Of a stretch of DNA of 64,000 bases, positions 8,530-17,043 are shown in pieces; positions within the stretch are counted from its first letter, which is position 1, and each line of letters begins with the position of its first letter. A program made the position numbers and the translations under genes. The stretch covers positions 246,009 to 310,008 of the forward strand of contig MEQB01000011.1 in the NCBI GenBank assembly GCA_001770015.1, read 5' to 3'. The notes under the pieces are model-generated. The model ran no database searches. It was not told the origin of the DNA and saw only the letters and a list, made by a program, of their open reading frames with translations. Source of the DNA: Bdellovibrionales bacterium RIFOXYC1_FULL_37_79. GTDB taxonomy: Bacteria > Bdellovibrionota > Bacteriovoracia > Bacteriovoracales > Bacteriovoracaceae.

Positions 8530-9444
8530 ATGTTGGATACAAACATATGTGTAAAGACAGAAAATTTTGACGGGCCGATGGCCTTATTACTTTTGCTTAT
8601 TCAAAAAGAGCAGATGAATATTAGAAGTCTGGATTTAAACAAGATCACCAAGGAATATTTGGTATATTTGCAAAAAATGCATGAACTCAATTTTAATATT
8701 GCCGGGGATTATTTATATCTGGCAGCGACCCTTTTGTTACTTAAATCAAATTCATGCATCACCGAGGAGGAAGTTTTAAGTTTATGTGAAGATGAAGCCG
8801 GTGCTACGGGGACCATCACGACTCAAGCGGAATTGGTCAGACGCTTGGAGGAATTGGAGAGATATCAAAAATTAGGAAAAGCCTTATGGTCTCTTCCCAA
8901 AGCTGGTTATGAGATTTTCACTAAACCTAGGGTTAATCGGAAGGAAATTGCGGATTCAATCCTAAGTCCTATTGATTTGGAAAAATTAACCACCACGATG
9001 ATGGATTTATTGTCCAAGCAAAAAAGACAATATAAGGCTGTTAAGCGAGACCGGATTTCCATAAAAGAGAAACTGGTTACTTTTAAGGAAAGACTCATCA
9101 AGGATACCACCTATACATTTGATGAGCTTTTGCAAAACGAAACCGAAAAAAGGATTGATGATATCATCATCACTTTTATTTCCGTTTTAGAACTGGCTAA
9201 ATTGAAAAAGGTGTCTCTGTATCAAAATGAAGAAAAAAGCAATATCTATATTAAAATTTTAGAAAGGATTTCTGATTTGGATGTTTGTTTGGCGGAAGTG
9301 GAAGAACAAGAAGTGGAAGCAGAAGCGGGAGTGAAGTCCGCAGAACTGGCGGAAGATATTGCAGCAGTTGATGTGGAGATGGAAGAAAGGCTTCTAATAA
9401 ATTTAGAAAATATTGATATGGAAGAGTCAGCGCTCTTGCAATAG
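8530..9444 (+). CDS. scpA: segregation and condensation protein A (kleisin)
   Basis: ScpA is the kleisin that bridges SMC heads and binds an ScpB dimer for chromosome condensation and segregation. NFDGPMALLLLLIQKEQMN at residues 10-30 is the characteristic start of the SMC-neck-binding domain. ITKEYLVYLQKM and YLYLAATLLLLKSNS follow in normal order. The C-terminal winged-helix region (ITFISVLELAKLKKVSLYQ) is intact. A short acidic tail rich in Glu extends past the usual end. AAGAGAAGAAA precedes the ATG. scpB starts 13 bases after the stop, the standard pairing. The smc gene itself is not in this window. Confidence 0.95.
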   Translation: MLDTNICVKTENFDGPMALLLLLIQKEQMNIRSLDLNKITKEYLVYLQKMHELNFNIAGDYLYLAATLLLLKSNSCITEEEVLSLCEDEAGATGTITTQAELVRRLEELERYQKLGKALWSLPKAGYEIFTKPRVNRKEIADSILSPIDLEKLTTTMMDLLSKQKRQYKAVKRDRISIKEKLVTFKERLIKDTTYTFDELLQNETEKRIDDIIITFISVLELAKLKKVSLYQNEEKSNIYIKILERISDLDVCLAEVEEQEVEAEAGVKSAELAEDIAAVDVEMEERLLINLENIDMEESALLQ

Positions 9445-9457
9445 AAGGTTAAGCTAT

Positions 9458-10873
9458 ATGATGGATGAAAACATGGAAAATGGTGAAAGTATTTTGGCAT
9501 GCGAAGAATCGCCGGAGTTGGTGGGTAACGATAGTGAACCCCTCAGCGAAAATCAAACGTCCGATTTTCAATTGGAAAGTCCCTATTTTGATCCTGAAAA
9601 ACAAATGGAAGTGGAGTGGCGGGATAGAACCGGATTAAATGATGATACCCTCAAAGGGGCCATTGAGACGATTATTTTTATGAGCGACCGGCCCATTTCG
9701 CTGGTTAAAATCAGGGATTATATAGATAAATATATTCCCTTACGAGTGCTGCATGCAAGCCTTATAGAGTTACAAAATGAATACGAAGAAAAACATCATG
9801 GCATCAGGTTGTTGGAAATTGCGGAAGGTTACCAGTTCCGCACCAAAGCCAGTTATGCCAAATATATTCAAAATTATTTTAAAATCAATTCATTGGTGTT
9901 GACTCCTTCTGCCCTGGAGGTCTTGGCGATTATTGCTTACAAGCAACCGGTGTCGCGGACTGAGATTGATAAAATTAGAGGAGTGGATAGTTCACATATC
10001 GTAAGGACGCTGATGGATAAGCGACTGGTAAAAATCCAAGGACGGTCTGAGGAATTGGGACGGCCAACGCTTTATGGAACCACCTTGGAATTTTTGGAAG
10101 TATTTAATCTGCCCAGTATTGATCAATTGCCAAGCGAAGTTGAGTTAGAGGAGATGATCAAAAAAAATAGTGTGGGTGAAATATCTGAAATAAAAAATTT
10201 AGTCTCCAGGGGAGACAAAGCCAAATTCTTTTACGATGAACTCGACGAGTTGGATAAATTAAGTGAGCAAATAAAGGAAATCAAACCCAATACGCTGTTT
10301 ACGAGTTCACTTAACGTTGAAGAGAAAAAGCGAATTGGTGAAGACGGTCAGCGGGCCAAATCTGCTTTTGAAATTCTGGAGGAATTTATCACGGTTAAGG
10401 AAGTGCTTAATCAAAATACCGAGTCGGTTGGTTCGGGACTTATTAATGAGGCTGTTTTTCCTAAGGTCGTAGAAGATCTCTTCATTGATAATTTAAATGC
10501 ACCAGAAGAGGAAGAAGAGTTTCAGATGATTGATCTTGATACCGGTGAGCCGATTGAGACGGCTTCAAGGGCGGTGGAAGAAAAGTCGGATGATTTATTG
10601 TTTACTCCAAAAGAAATTGAGACTTTGGATCAAAGGCTAGATGAAGTTTTTGATCGTTTGAAAAGTGGCGAAGGACTGGGCCAGCTTTCTTTTGAAGAAG
10701 AGGAGTCGTTCTTGTACGACAATGATTTGGATGATAAAAGCGAGCAAGTGGATCGTGTGACAGATAATTTATTGGATCGAGCGCAAGATTATGATCTGGA
10801 CTTGAGTTTTTTGAAAAATAACAATGAAAAAAATTCATTGTCAGGAGAATCACTGGACTCTGAAGGGTTCTAG
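9458..10873 (+). CDS. scpB: segregation and condensation protein B with a long acidic C-terminal extension
   Basis: ScpB dimers bind the ScpA linker in the SMC condensin complex. The two winged-helix domains occupy about residues 65-230: LKGAIETIIFMSDRPIS, then SALEVLAIIAYKQPVSR, RGVDSSHIVRTLMDK and GRPTLYGTTLEFLEVF. I start at the ATG at 9458, preceded by AAGG nine bases upstream; the in-frame TTG at 9413 overlaps scpA and lacks a site. The usual family length is about 180-200 residues, but this protein has 471. The last 240 or so are very acidic and low-complexity with no recognised fold, so they may be a disordered docking tail. Long tails occur on ScpB of some groups; the role here is unknown. 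Confidence 0.93.
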   Translation: MMDENMENGESILACEESPELVGNDSEPLSENQTSDFQLESPYFDPEKQMEVEWRDRTGLNDDTLKGAIETIIFMSDRPISLVKIRDYIDKYIPLRVLHASLIELQNEYEEKHHGIRLLEIAEGYQFRTKASYAKYIQNYFKINSLVLTPSALEVLAIIAYKQPVSRTEIDKIRGVDSSHIVRTLMDKRLVKIQGRSEELGRPTLYGTTLEFLEVFNLPSIDQLPSEVELEEMIKKNSVGEISEIKNLVSRGDKAKFFYDELDELDKLSEQIKEIKPNTLFTSSLNVEEKKRIGEDGQRAKSAFEILEEFITVKEVLNQNTESVGSGLINEAVFPKVVEDLFIDNLNAPEEEEEFQMIDLDTGEPIETASRAVEEKSDDLLFTPKEIETLDQRLDEVFDRLKSGEGLGQLSFEEEESFLYDNDLDDKSEQVDRVTDNLLDRAQDYDLDLSFLKNNNEKNSLSGESLDSEGF

Positions 10874-10942
10874 CGATTATCTTTCTTAAAAATCAATATA
10901 GCTTTTAAACGGCCGTGAGGCGAGATTAAAAGGAGTTTTAAA

Positions 10943-11878
10943 ATGAGTCAAAATGCAAATTTAGTAAGATTGCAAAAGTTTATTGCTGATAGTGGAGTTA
11001 CTTCCCGAAGAAAAGCGGAAGATCTTATTTCCCAAGGGAGAGTTAAGGTAAACGGGCAGGTGGAAAATACCCTGGGTGCCAAGATTAATCCCGAGGAAGA
11101 TGTCGTTTATGTCGATAATCAAGTGGTGGAAGTCAAGTCGTCTGCCAAACTTTATATTGTTATGAATAAACCCAGGGGATATGTGACCACTTCACACGAT
11201 CCCGAAGGCCGACCAACGGTTTTGGATTTATGCCAGGATATCAGTGAGCGGATCTATCCGGTCGGTAGATTGGATTATAACTCGGAAGGATTGCTGCTTT
11301 TAACCAACGATGGTGATTTTGCCAATCAAGTAATTCATCCCAGTTCTAAAATTATTAAAATGTATGAAGTAAAAGTTTTTGGAATAATTACTGAGCCAAT
11401 ATTGAAAAAATTAAAAAGCAAAGTGATCATTGAAGGGACGGCGGTAAAACCCGTGTCAGTAAGGGTCATTGAGCGACTTAAAAACAAAACCAAATTAGAG
11501 TTTCGTCTGAGTGAAGGTAAAAACAGGGAAATTAGAAAAATTTGTGCACACAATGGAATTACCATCGATAAGCTAAAAAGAGTGGCGATTGGAGGACTCG
11601 GTATAGAAGGGCTGGGCGTTGGCAAATTTGCCCTTATCAGCAAGAAACAGCTGATCGAGAGAATCGGGATTGGTGATAAAAACCAGGAACCTCAAAATTA
11701 TTTTTCTACTAAGAAAACCGTGAAGCTTAAAGATAAAAAAATAAATCCTAGTACTAAATTGGCCGATGACAAACGTTTCTATAAATTTAGAAAGGAACAT
11801 TACAAAAGCACCATTAATAATTATCAGCAAGTTAAAAAACAGCAACAATCAAAAGAAGAAAATGCAAAAGATGAGTAG
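10943..11878 (+). CDS. rluB: 23S rRNA pseudouridine synthase, RsuA/RluB family
   Basis: An S4 RNA-binding domain (RLQKFIADSGVTSRRKAEDLI, residues 8-28, then GRVKVNGQ) is followed by the RsuA-type catalytic domain. VGRLDYNSEGLLLLTNDG contains the catalytic Asp. NREIRKICAHNG is the family's late motif. The likely reaction is isomerisation of one uridine in 23S rRNA helix 69-93 region; RluB versus RluE/RsuA cannot be settled by eye, but the linkage to scpA-scpB is typical of rluB. AAAAGGAG precedes the ATG. About 60 Lys/Gln-rich residues extend the C-terminus. It follows scpB by 69 bases and probably ends the operon. Confidence 0.9.
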   Translation: MSQNANLVRLQKFIADSGVTSRRKAEDLISQGRVKVNGQVENTLGAKINPEEDVVYVDNQVVEVKSSAKLYIVMNKPRGYVTTSHDPEGRPTVLDLCQDISERIYPVGRLDYNSEGLLLLTNDGDFANQVIHPSSKIIKMYEVKVFGIITEPILKKLKSKVIIEGTAVKPVSVRVIERLKNKTKLEFRLSEGKNREIRKICAHNGITIDKLKRVAIGGLGIEGLGVGKFALISKKQLIERIGIGDKNQEPQNYFSTKKTVKLKDKKINPSTKLADDKRFYKFRKEHYKSTINNYQQVKKQQQSKEENAKDE

Positions 11879-11882
11879 CAGA

Positions 11883-12197
11883 TTAGTTGTCGTAGGTGAC
11901 AACCTTAGATTGCTCCATATGTTCTTTCAGTAGGTCAACGGCATATTCCAATGCTTGTTCGCCGTAAGGAATACTGCTTTTGGTGTTTATCTCAGTAAAT
12001 AGCGCTTGCTTCACTAGCGCTGCACACATTCTTATTAAATCAGCGCTGCCGTCAAAATATTCATCTTCCTTAGAGGTGGTCAGCACATGGGTAATCATGG
12101 CATTAATGGCCTTGATTAATCTTATTTGATTTGCCGAAAGGTGTTCTGTATTGATTTTTAGATCCAAGTGCTTAGTTTCGATGGTTTTGCTGGTCAT
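11883..12197 (-). CDS. conserved-looking small protein of unknown function
   Basis: I choose the ATG at 12197 (MTSKTIETKHLDLKI), which has GGAG 7 bases upstream. An in-frame TTG at 12215 would add MKWSCA and overlap that site. The 104-residue product is predicted soluble and mainly helical (SANQIRLIKAINAMITHV, DLIRMCAALVKQALF), with no signal peptide or known motif. It is convergent with rluB, only 4 bases away, so the two transcripts must overlap. It lies just upstream of the tRNA that anchors the island, so it is probably part of the stable chromosome. Confidence 0.6.
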   Translation of the reverse strand: MTSKTIETKHLDLKINTEHLSANQIRLIKAINAMITHVLTTSKEDEYFDGSADLIRMCAALVKQALFTEINTKSSIPYGEQALEYAVDLLKEHMEQSKVVTYDN

Positions 12198-12318
12198 TGC
12201 ACAACTCCACTTCAAATTAAAAGTTCTACTTATATATCGGATTAACTTTCAGTAATTTTAGATATTTATGATGGAGTGAATTGCTTGGAATTATTTTAGG
12301 TTGAAAACTAGACATTAC

Positions 12319-12348
12319 TTGAAACTTGTTTTATATTCACGCTATCTT
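12319..12348 (+). promoter_or_regulatory. probable sigma-70 promoter of the initiator tRNA
   Basis: TTGAAA (12319-12324) and TATCTT (12343-12348) are separated by 18 bases. Transcription would start near 12355, about 18 bases before the mature tRNA 5' end. The match and position fit a tRNA promoter; no GC-rich discriminator is evident. Confidence 0.45.
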
Positions 12349-12372
12349 AACAGATTGAAATCACAATATTGT

Positions 12373-12449
12373 CGCGGGGTGGAGCAGTCTGGTAGCTCAC
12401 CGGGCTCATAACCCGGAGGTCGTTGGTTCAAATCCAGCCCCCGCAACCA
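12373..12449 (+). tRNA. initiator tRNA-Met (anticodon CAT)
   Basis: A full 77-base cloverleaf is present with CCA encoded. Initiator hallmarks are all visible: the first base C opposes A in the acceptor stem (a C1:A72 mismatch), and the anticodon stem carries three consecutive G:C pairs (GGG...CCC) around CTCATAA. D-loop GGTAGCTC and T-loop TTCAAAT are normal. The T-stem reads GTTGG/CCAGC. The 3' half (from 12405) is repeated at 19990-20041 and a shorter stretch at about 21517, so this gene is the attachment site for integrated DNA. A hairpin terminator follows at 12466. Confidence 0.97.
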
Positions 12450-12465
12450 ATTTTTTCAAGGACTT

Positions 12466-12490
12466 ACCAGCTTTTTAGAGTTGGTTTTTT
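12466..12490 (+). terminator. rho-independent terminator after the tRNA
   Basis: ACCAGCT and AGTTGGT pair (one G:U) around a 6-base loop and are followed by six T residues. Related, better paired hairpins follow the two partial tRNA copies at 20042 and 21535. This suggests the terminator travelled with the attachment-site sequence. A second inverted repeat, TTGGGCCATT...AATGGCCCAA (12496-12528), follows immediately. Confidence 0.7.
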
Positions 12491-12605
12491 AGTTCTTGGG
12501 CCATTAAATGGCCATTTGAATGGCCCAAAGATTAAGTGTCTCCTCCAAAAAAATGGGTTATTCCTTGTTGGATACTCTTCTCATTACTTGCCCTAGGGTG
12601 AATTC

Positions 12606-13172
12606 ATGAGAAGAAATGGTAAACCTCAAAAGCATGGAACTAAATTTCGAATTCGTTGGATTGATGAAAATTTCAAAAGGCAAAGTTCTGTTCATAATAC
12701 TTCGAAAGAAGCTCAGCTTGCTTTAATGGAAAACAAATTAAAGGTCGAAGAGATCAAGTCCGGCAGGGCCCATAGATACGATGACAATAAAAGCTTTTGT
12801 GATTTGATCGACTATTGGCTTCAACATGTGGCCCCGACGAAGCGAAGCCATAAAGATCAAATTAGTATCATTGAAGCACATCTCCGTCCCTTTTTTGGTT
12901 CTATGAAACTTAAGGATATCACTCGAGAACATGTTCACATCTTTATTCAGTCAAAAAATCACCTGAGCAATAAAACCATATCCAATCATTTAATATTATT
13001 TATGTCGATGTTGAACTGTTCGTATGATATGCGATGGATACAGGAAGTACCGAGAATAAAAAAACCTAAAATTTGTCGATCGCCACACGCATTCGCGTAT
13101 TTGAAAAATGATGATGAGATAAAAAGATTTTTGAACGCTGCCAGATCGGTAAAAAATTATCTGGATTTTTAA
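12606..13172 (+). pseudogene. tyrosine recombinase/phage integrase, truncated, catalytic domain missing
   Basis: The product begins with an arm-binding-type domain (GTKFRIRWIDENFKRQS). A SAM-like core-binding domain follows (FCDLIDYWLQHVAPTK to ITREHVHIFIQ and SNKTISNHLILFMSML). It enters the start of the catalytic domain (LKNDDEIKRFLNAARS) and then stops. None of the catalytic R..H-x-x-R..Y residues is present. The family is usually about 330-400 residues and only about 180 remain. The last codons come from antisense IS66-derived sequence. AGGGTGA precedes the ATG at a good distance. Its position beside the tRNA fits the integrase of the island. Confidence 0.85.
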
Positions 13173-13350
13173 AAACATCTTTTTTGTTTCGATGTAATGC
13201 AATCAAATATTTAAATGGATTTTCGTTGGCACTGATGCAAGCCTGAATCAAATGTAGCCACGGTGAAGTCAAGGTCTGTAATGCCTGGTTATTCTCCATA
13301 ACCGTGCTTGGAAAATATTGCAGAAATTTAAAAACCTTGAAATAAAGAAA
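13142..13350 (-). pseudogene. 3'-terminal fragment of an IS66-family transposase gene
   Basis: Read on the minus strand, this stretch encodes WLHLIQACISANENPFKYL followed by VFKNPDNFLPIWQ. That is the characteristic C-terminal end of IS66 transposases (a 'C...G.NPF.YL' helix followed by 'P..WLPW'). Only about 65 residues are recognisable and the rest of the gene is absent. Its end coincides with the point where the integrase loses similarity to its family, so an IS66 insertion followed by deletion probably broke the integrase. Assignment is from memory of the family and is fairly secure. Confidence 0.7.
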
Positions 13351-13355
13351 ACTTA

Positions 13356-15815
13356 TTAAACATCAGGTAGTAAACGAGACTGAGTGCCTTTGCCACCTAT
13401 TAAATCATCTGGTTCAATGATAGTATAACCCATTTCCTTGTAGGCATTAATTCGATTGCGATACATTTTTAACGTAACAGCCATATGTGAATCGATATAG
13501 TCATGGATGAGCACATTTGTTTTACCATCTGAGAGGCGATGTAGTCGACCAGCATACTGAATCATTCTACCCTTAAACGAAAGAGGCATTGCAAGGAATA
13601 AAGTATCCAGCTCTGGGAGATCAAATCCTTCACCGATAAGAGATGCGGTGGCTAGTATTATTACTTTTTTATTTTCTTTGTTTGCAAAATGGATTTCGTC
13701 AAGAATTTTATTTCTTGTTTTGTGTGATAATCCACCATTAATTTTAAAGAGTGAAATTTTGATGGATTCGGTATTTGCCTTTGATACGATGAGGTTTGAT
13801 AATTGTTCTAAATGATCTTTTCTGTCCGAAATCAAAAGTGGAAATCGATTTTCCCTAAGTGTACTGATAACATCGTTAGTAATAATCTCATTTCTTTTTA
13901 AATCATTAACAAGGTGATGGGCCATAATGTGGTACGCAGGTTTTATACTAAGAACTTCTGGTAAAATAAAACCAGTCTCTTTTAAAATTACTTTTTTTGA
14001 TAAAGCACCATTATCCGCAGATTTGATTTCATGTCTAATCGGGCCACACTGCTGAAATAAAATTTTTTCAAGTTTATCTTTTCGATAAGGTGTGGCCGTA
14101 AGTCCAATCACGAAACGTGCTGGAAATTGTTTCATTACTGATTCAAACGATGTGGCTGGAATATGATGGCACTCATCAATTATAATTTGAGAATAGTCAC
14201 CGACGATGGATTCAAGCTCTTCAGAGCGAGTTAAGCTTTGAAGCATTGCTAAATCGATTTTACCAGTTCGCTTTTTTTTATTACCATCTAAGATACCTAT
14301 GTCTTTTTTATCCACACCTAAGAATTGAATGATTCGTTCCTTCCACTGAGAAACAAGGGGCTGACGATGGACTAAAATTAATGTTGGCACTCGTCTTTGA
14401 GCAATCAATGCACAACCTATTACGGTCTTTCCTGTGCCCGGAGGAGCACTTAATATTCCGTTATCAAATCTTTTAAAAACAGAAACCGCTGCGGTTTGAA
14501 CTTCTGTCAATTGCCCTTTGAATTCTAGTTTGAGGCCCTTCTTATTAAGTCTTTCATCGCGAATAAGAATTTTCGCTCCAGCATTAGATAAAATATCAGT
14601 TACTTTATCCAAAACACCTCTCGGAAGAATAAGTTTGTCGTGGTGAAGTTCACCGGAAAAAATAAACCGCTGGTGAGGATAAGTTGGCATCCGCATTCGT
14701 TGTAGTTGGTAAAATTGTGGGTTTGGAAAACTCGCAGTTCTTTGAATTTTGGTAATGAGTTTTGAAGGAAGTCCTTCAAGGCAAACTTCAAGTTGAGCCC
14801 CATGAATAATTTTAATATTTATTCCAGAGATGATGTTTTTCAAAGATACTTCTTTTTTATCTATAACTAGAATCTTGTTATCGGCAATTTCAGAAGCGTC
14901 ATTATCTTGTATTTTTAGTTGGGTTTTGGTGGGTAGGTATTCTTGAACAAGAGTCCTTACTTCGTAGGGGGAAAAACATCTTACTTGTGACAAATATTCC
15001 CACTGATTTGGGTATGGTTTTCCTTCAGAATCAATAAAAATACTGTTGCCATTTTTTCGAGGAGTTTGTTGCAATGGGAGTGCAATCAAATTTCCAAATC
15101 CACCCTTAGGGAGAAAATCCTGGTTTGGGAAAAATCTATCGTAAGATTCCAACGAAATGTTATGGTTTGTTTCGCTACATTTTGCCAAGATAAGAGTGCC
15201 GAGAGTTCTTGCAATTCTTGCTGGAACCGGATCACTAAAAAATATCCAAGCGTGAGCTCCATTTCCTGAGCGAGAACGTTCAATAGCTGCTTGGATTCCA
15301 AGAGATTCAGCTTCTCGACGATAATATTCAATGTCAATTTTCCAAGTTTTTTTATCAAAATCACAGGCAAGGAAGGTACACGAGTCGTCCTCATTAATGG
15401 CATAAGTTCCAATAGTAGTTTGTCCTCTAAGATGAGCGTCTACGGCGACTTCATTAAGGGGGAAAAAATCCTTGTTTGAACAATCCGTACATTTGATTTT
15501 TGGTTTATTACAAATACCCTTGGCCCACTCGTTTTTACATGCTGGAGAATAACCTTTAATTCCCTTTTTACTATTTTCCCAGAGTTTAGGATAGACAGAC
15601 TGCTGGCATCGAAATAACTTTAAAAATAAGGCAATTTTGTCTTCAGGAGACTCAGGAATGTGTTGAAATGTTGGATGACCTAATAGTGGCCTTGGAGTTT
15701 TTGATTGGGTAGCCATGGCCCTTAATTCTTTGAGACGGTTTAAGATGGATTGTTTCTCGGACTCAATTTCCAGGAGATGTTTTTCAAGATTAGAAATTTC
15801 GTCTTGGTGAGTCAT
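13356..15815 (-). CDS. TOTE-type primase-helicase: AEP primase domain fused to an SF2 helicase
   Basis: A short coiled coil (1-35) is followed by a Cys4 zinc site (C92, C102, C109, C112). Next comes an archaeo-eukaryotic-primase-like domain with CDFDKKTW (about 150-157), ERSRSGNGAHAWIFF and FFPNQDFLPKGGFGNLIALP, hallmarks of the 'TOTE conflict system' primase family. The C-terminal half is an SF2 helicase: Walker A APPGTGKT (about 456-463), DECHH (about 547), TATPYRKDK and QYAGRLHR. Such proteins are known from mobile elements and predicted biological-conflict loci; their activity is largely untested. The ATG is 3 bases after the stop of a 31-codon ORF and has no good ribosome site, suggesting coupling. 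Confidence 0.85.
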   Translation of the reverse strand: MTHQDEISNLEKHLLEIESEKQSILNRLKELRAMATQSKTPRPLLGHPTFQHIPESPEDKIALFLKLFRCQQSVYPKLWENSKKGIKGYSPACKNEWAKGICNKPKIKCTDCSNKDFFPLNEVAVDAHLRGQTTIGTYAINEDDSCTFLACDFDKKTWKIDIEYYRREAESLGIQAAIERSRSGNGAHAWIFFSDPVPARIARTLGTLILAKCSETNHNISLESYDRFFPNQDFLPKGGFGNLIALPLQQTPRKNGNSIFIDSEGKPYPNQWEYLSQVRCFSPYEVRTLVQEYLPTKTQLKIQDNDASEIADNKILVIDKKEVSLKNIISGINIKIIHGAQLEVCLEGLPSKLITKIQRTASFPNPQFYQLQRMRMPTYPHQRFIFSGELHHDKLILPRGVLDKVTDILSNAGAKILIRDERLNKKGLKLEFKGQLTEVQTAAVSVFKRFDNGILSAPPGTGKTVIGCALIAQRRVPTLILVHRQPLVSQWKERIIQFLGVDKKDIGILDGNKKKRTGKIDLAMLQSLTRSEELESIVGDYSQIIIDECHHIPATSFESVMKQFPARFVIGLTATPYRKDKLEKILFQQCGPIRHEIKSADNGALSKKVILKETGFILPEVLSIKPAYHIMAHHLVNDLKRNEIITNDVISTLRENRFPLLISDRKDHLEQLSNLIVSKANTESIKISLFKINGGLSHKTRNKILDEIHFANKENKKVIILATASLIGEGFDLPELDTLFLAMPLSFKGRMIQYAGRLHRLSDGKTNVLIHDYIDSHMAVTLKMYRNRINAYKEMGYTIIEPDDLIGGKGTQSRLLPDV

Positions 15816-15818
15816 CGG

Positions 15819-15914
15819 TTATGCCTGCAGATTTGGATTTATGCTCCACAAATAATCATAGAGCTGTTTTTTGAAAAGCGGATCACTATTTTTGGTACTA
15901 TTGAGTTTGGCCAA
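15819..15914 (-). CDS. 31-residue ORF directly upstream of the primase-helicase
   Basis: A TTG at 15914 with AGGAG 5 bases upstream opens a frame MAKLNSTKNSDPLFKKQL ending INPNLQA. The stop lies 3 bases before the primase-helicase ATG, which lacks its own clear ribosome site. It could be a leader peptide for translational coupling, or the remnant end of a lost gene. The peptide is charged and amphipathic with no recognised family. The excellent site-to-start spacing is the main argument for translation. Confidence 0.45.
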   Translation of the reverse strand: MAKLNSTKNSDPLFKKQLYDYLWSINPNLQA

Positions 15915-16137
15915 AATAACTCCTAATCTTAATTCACGTTAATTCGGCATTATTCCAATTAATCCAGATTTATTCAATTGATTTGTTTTAAAAAAGTCCA
16001 TAGTATTTATGTTCGAAGCAAGTAAACCTTCTGCATAGGTTAATGGTACCTTTAACTATTTGAGTGAGAGTAATTTATGATACAATATATATTATCCCTA
16101 ATTATTTTTTTTATCCTTTAATAAACTGAGGAATAAA

Positions 16138-17043
16138 ATGAATTTAAACTCAATAGTAATCAAATCCGACGAAGTATCATTAGCATTGCCAATGGTTTCA
16201 GATATTGTGGAAATTAATCGAGGTGGTTTTAAGATCGTCTACTCTGCAAAGATAAAAAACAAAAAAGAAGCGTTAAAGCTTGTGTTGATTCCAGCCGTTC
16301 CTCAAGGACAGGAACAACTTAGATATGAATGTCTTGGACGGGTCAAGCGAGAAATTAACGTTTTGGCAAATTGTAAAAGACCTGAGATCGTCAAACTGGG
16401 CACCCTTGCTCCTACAGAAATCACGATTAACGGTCATACTTTTATCGCATACAGTGAGGAATTTCTTGAAGGAAAAACTCTTCTTGAAATTGTGAATGAT
16501 CAAAATGCTCAAAACCCAAATTGGCCAGAACTTAAAACACTTACGATTTTGTTGTTAAAAGCAATACAGGAACTCTGGGCACACAAGATTATACATAGGG
16601 ATATTAAACCCGGGAATGTCATGAGATTAGCTGATTCCAGGCGTCTATATGTACTGCTCGATCTTGGAATCGCATTTTCTATCGCCGAAACACACCTCAC
16701 CGTTTTGCCTGAACAACGTCAACCAATCGGAACATGGAGATATATGGCGCCAGAAATGCTGCGGCAAAATTTTAGAGATACAGTTAGTTTTAGAAGTGAT
16801 CTCTATACGATGGGACAAACGGTGTTTGAGTACGCAGCCAAGATTCATCCATTGGCAAGAAATTCAGATGATCTTTTTCAAACCGTTACAAGAATAGTTT
16901 CGCAGGAACCGAAACAGCTTATAGACCTAAGACCAGATTTACCCAAGGCTTTCTGTAGCCTGATTGATCAGACCATGAAAAAGATTCCGGCACTTAGACC
17001 AGGAAATATTGAAAATTTAATCCAAACCGTGGAGGACCTATGA
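16138..17043 (+). CDS. serine/threonine protein kinase
   Basis: A Hanks-type kinase fills all 301 residues. It has the glycine loop region RGGFKIVYS (28-36), the ATP-lysine in ALKLVL (about 47), a KREINVL helix Glu, the catalytic loop HRDIKPGNV (153-161) with Asp155, the metal-binding Asp in LLDLGIA (DLG instead of DFG), and MAPEM (203-207). All residues needed for activity are present. It lacks a membrane anchor and sensor domain, so it is a compact soluble kinase. TGAGGAA precedes the ATG. It overlaps the next gene by 4 bases (ATGA), so the two products are made together. On this island it may belong to a kinase-led anti-phage module; its targets are unknown. Confidence 0.92.
   Translation: MNLNSIVIKSDEVSLALPMVSDIVEINRGGFKIVYSAKIKNKKEALKLVLIPAVPQGQEQLRYECLGRVKREINVLANCKRPEIVKLGTLAPTEITINGHTFIAYSEEFLEGKTLLEIVNDQNAQNPNWPELKTLTILLLKAIQELWAHKIIHRDIKPGNVMRLADSRRLYVLLDLGIAFSIAETHLTVLPEQRQPIGTWRYMAPEMLRQNFRDTVSFRSDLYTMGQTVFEYAAKIHPLARNSDDLFQTVTRIVSQEPKQLIDLRPDLPKAFCSLIDQTMKKIPALRPGNIENLIQTVEDL

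Noticed and set aside
13230..13246. TTGGCACTGATGCAAGC as a sigma-54 promoter
   Set aside because: Matches the -24 element but not the -12 TTGC at the required distance, and lies inside an IS66 fragment.
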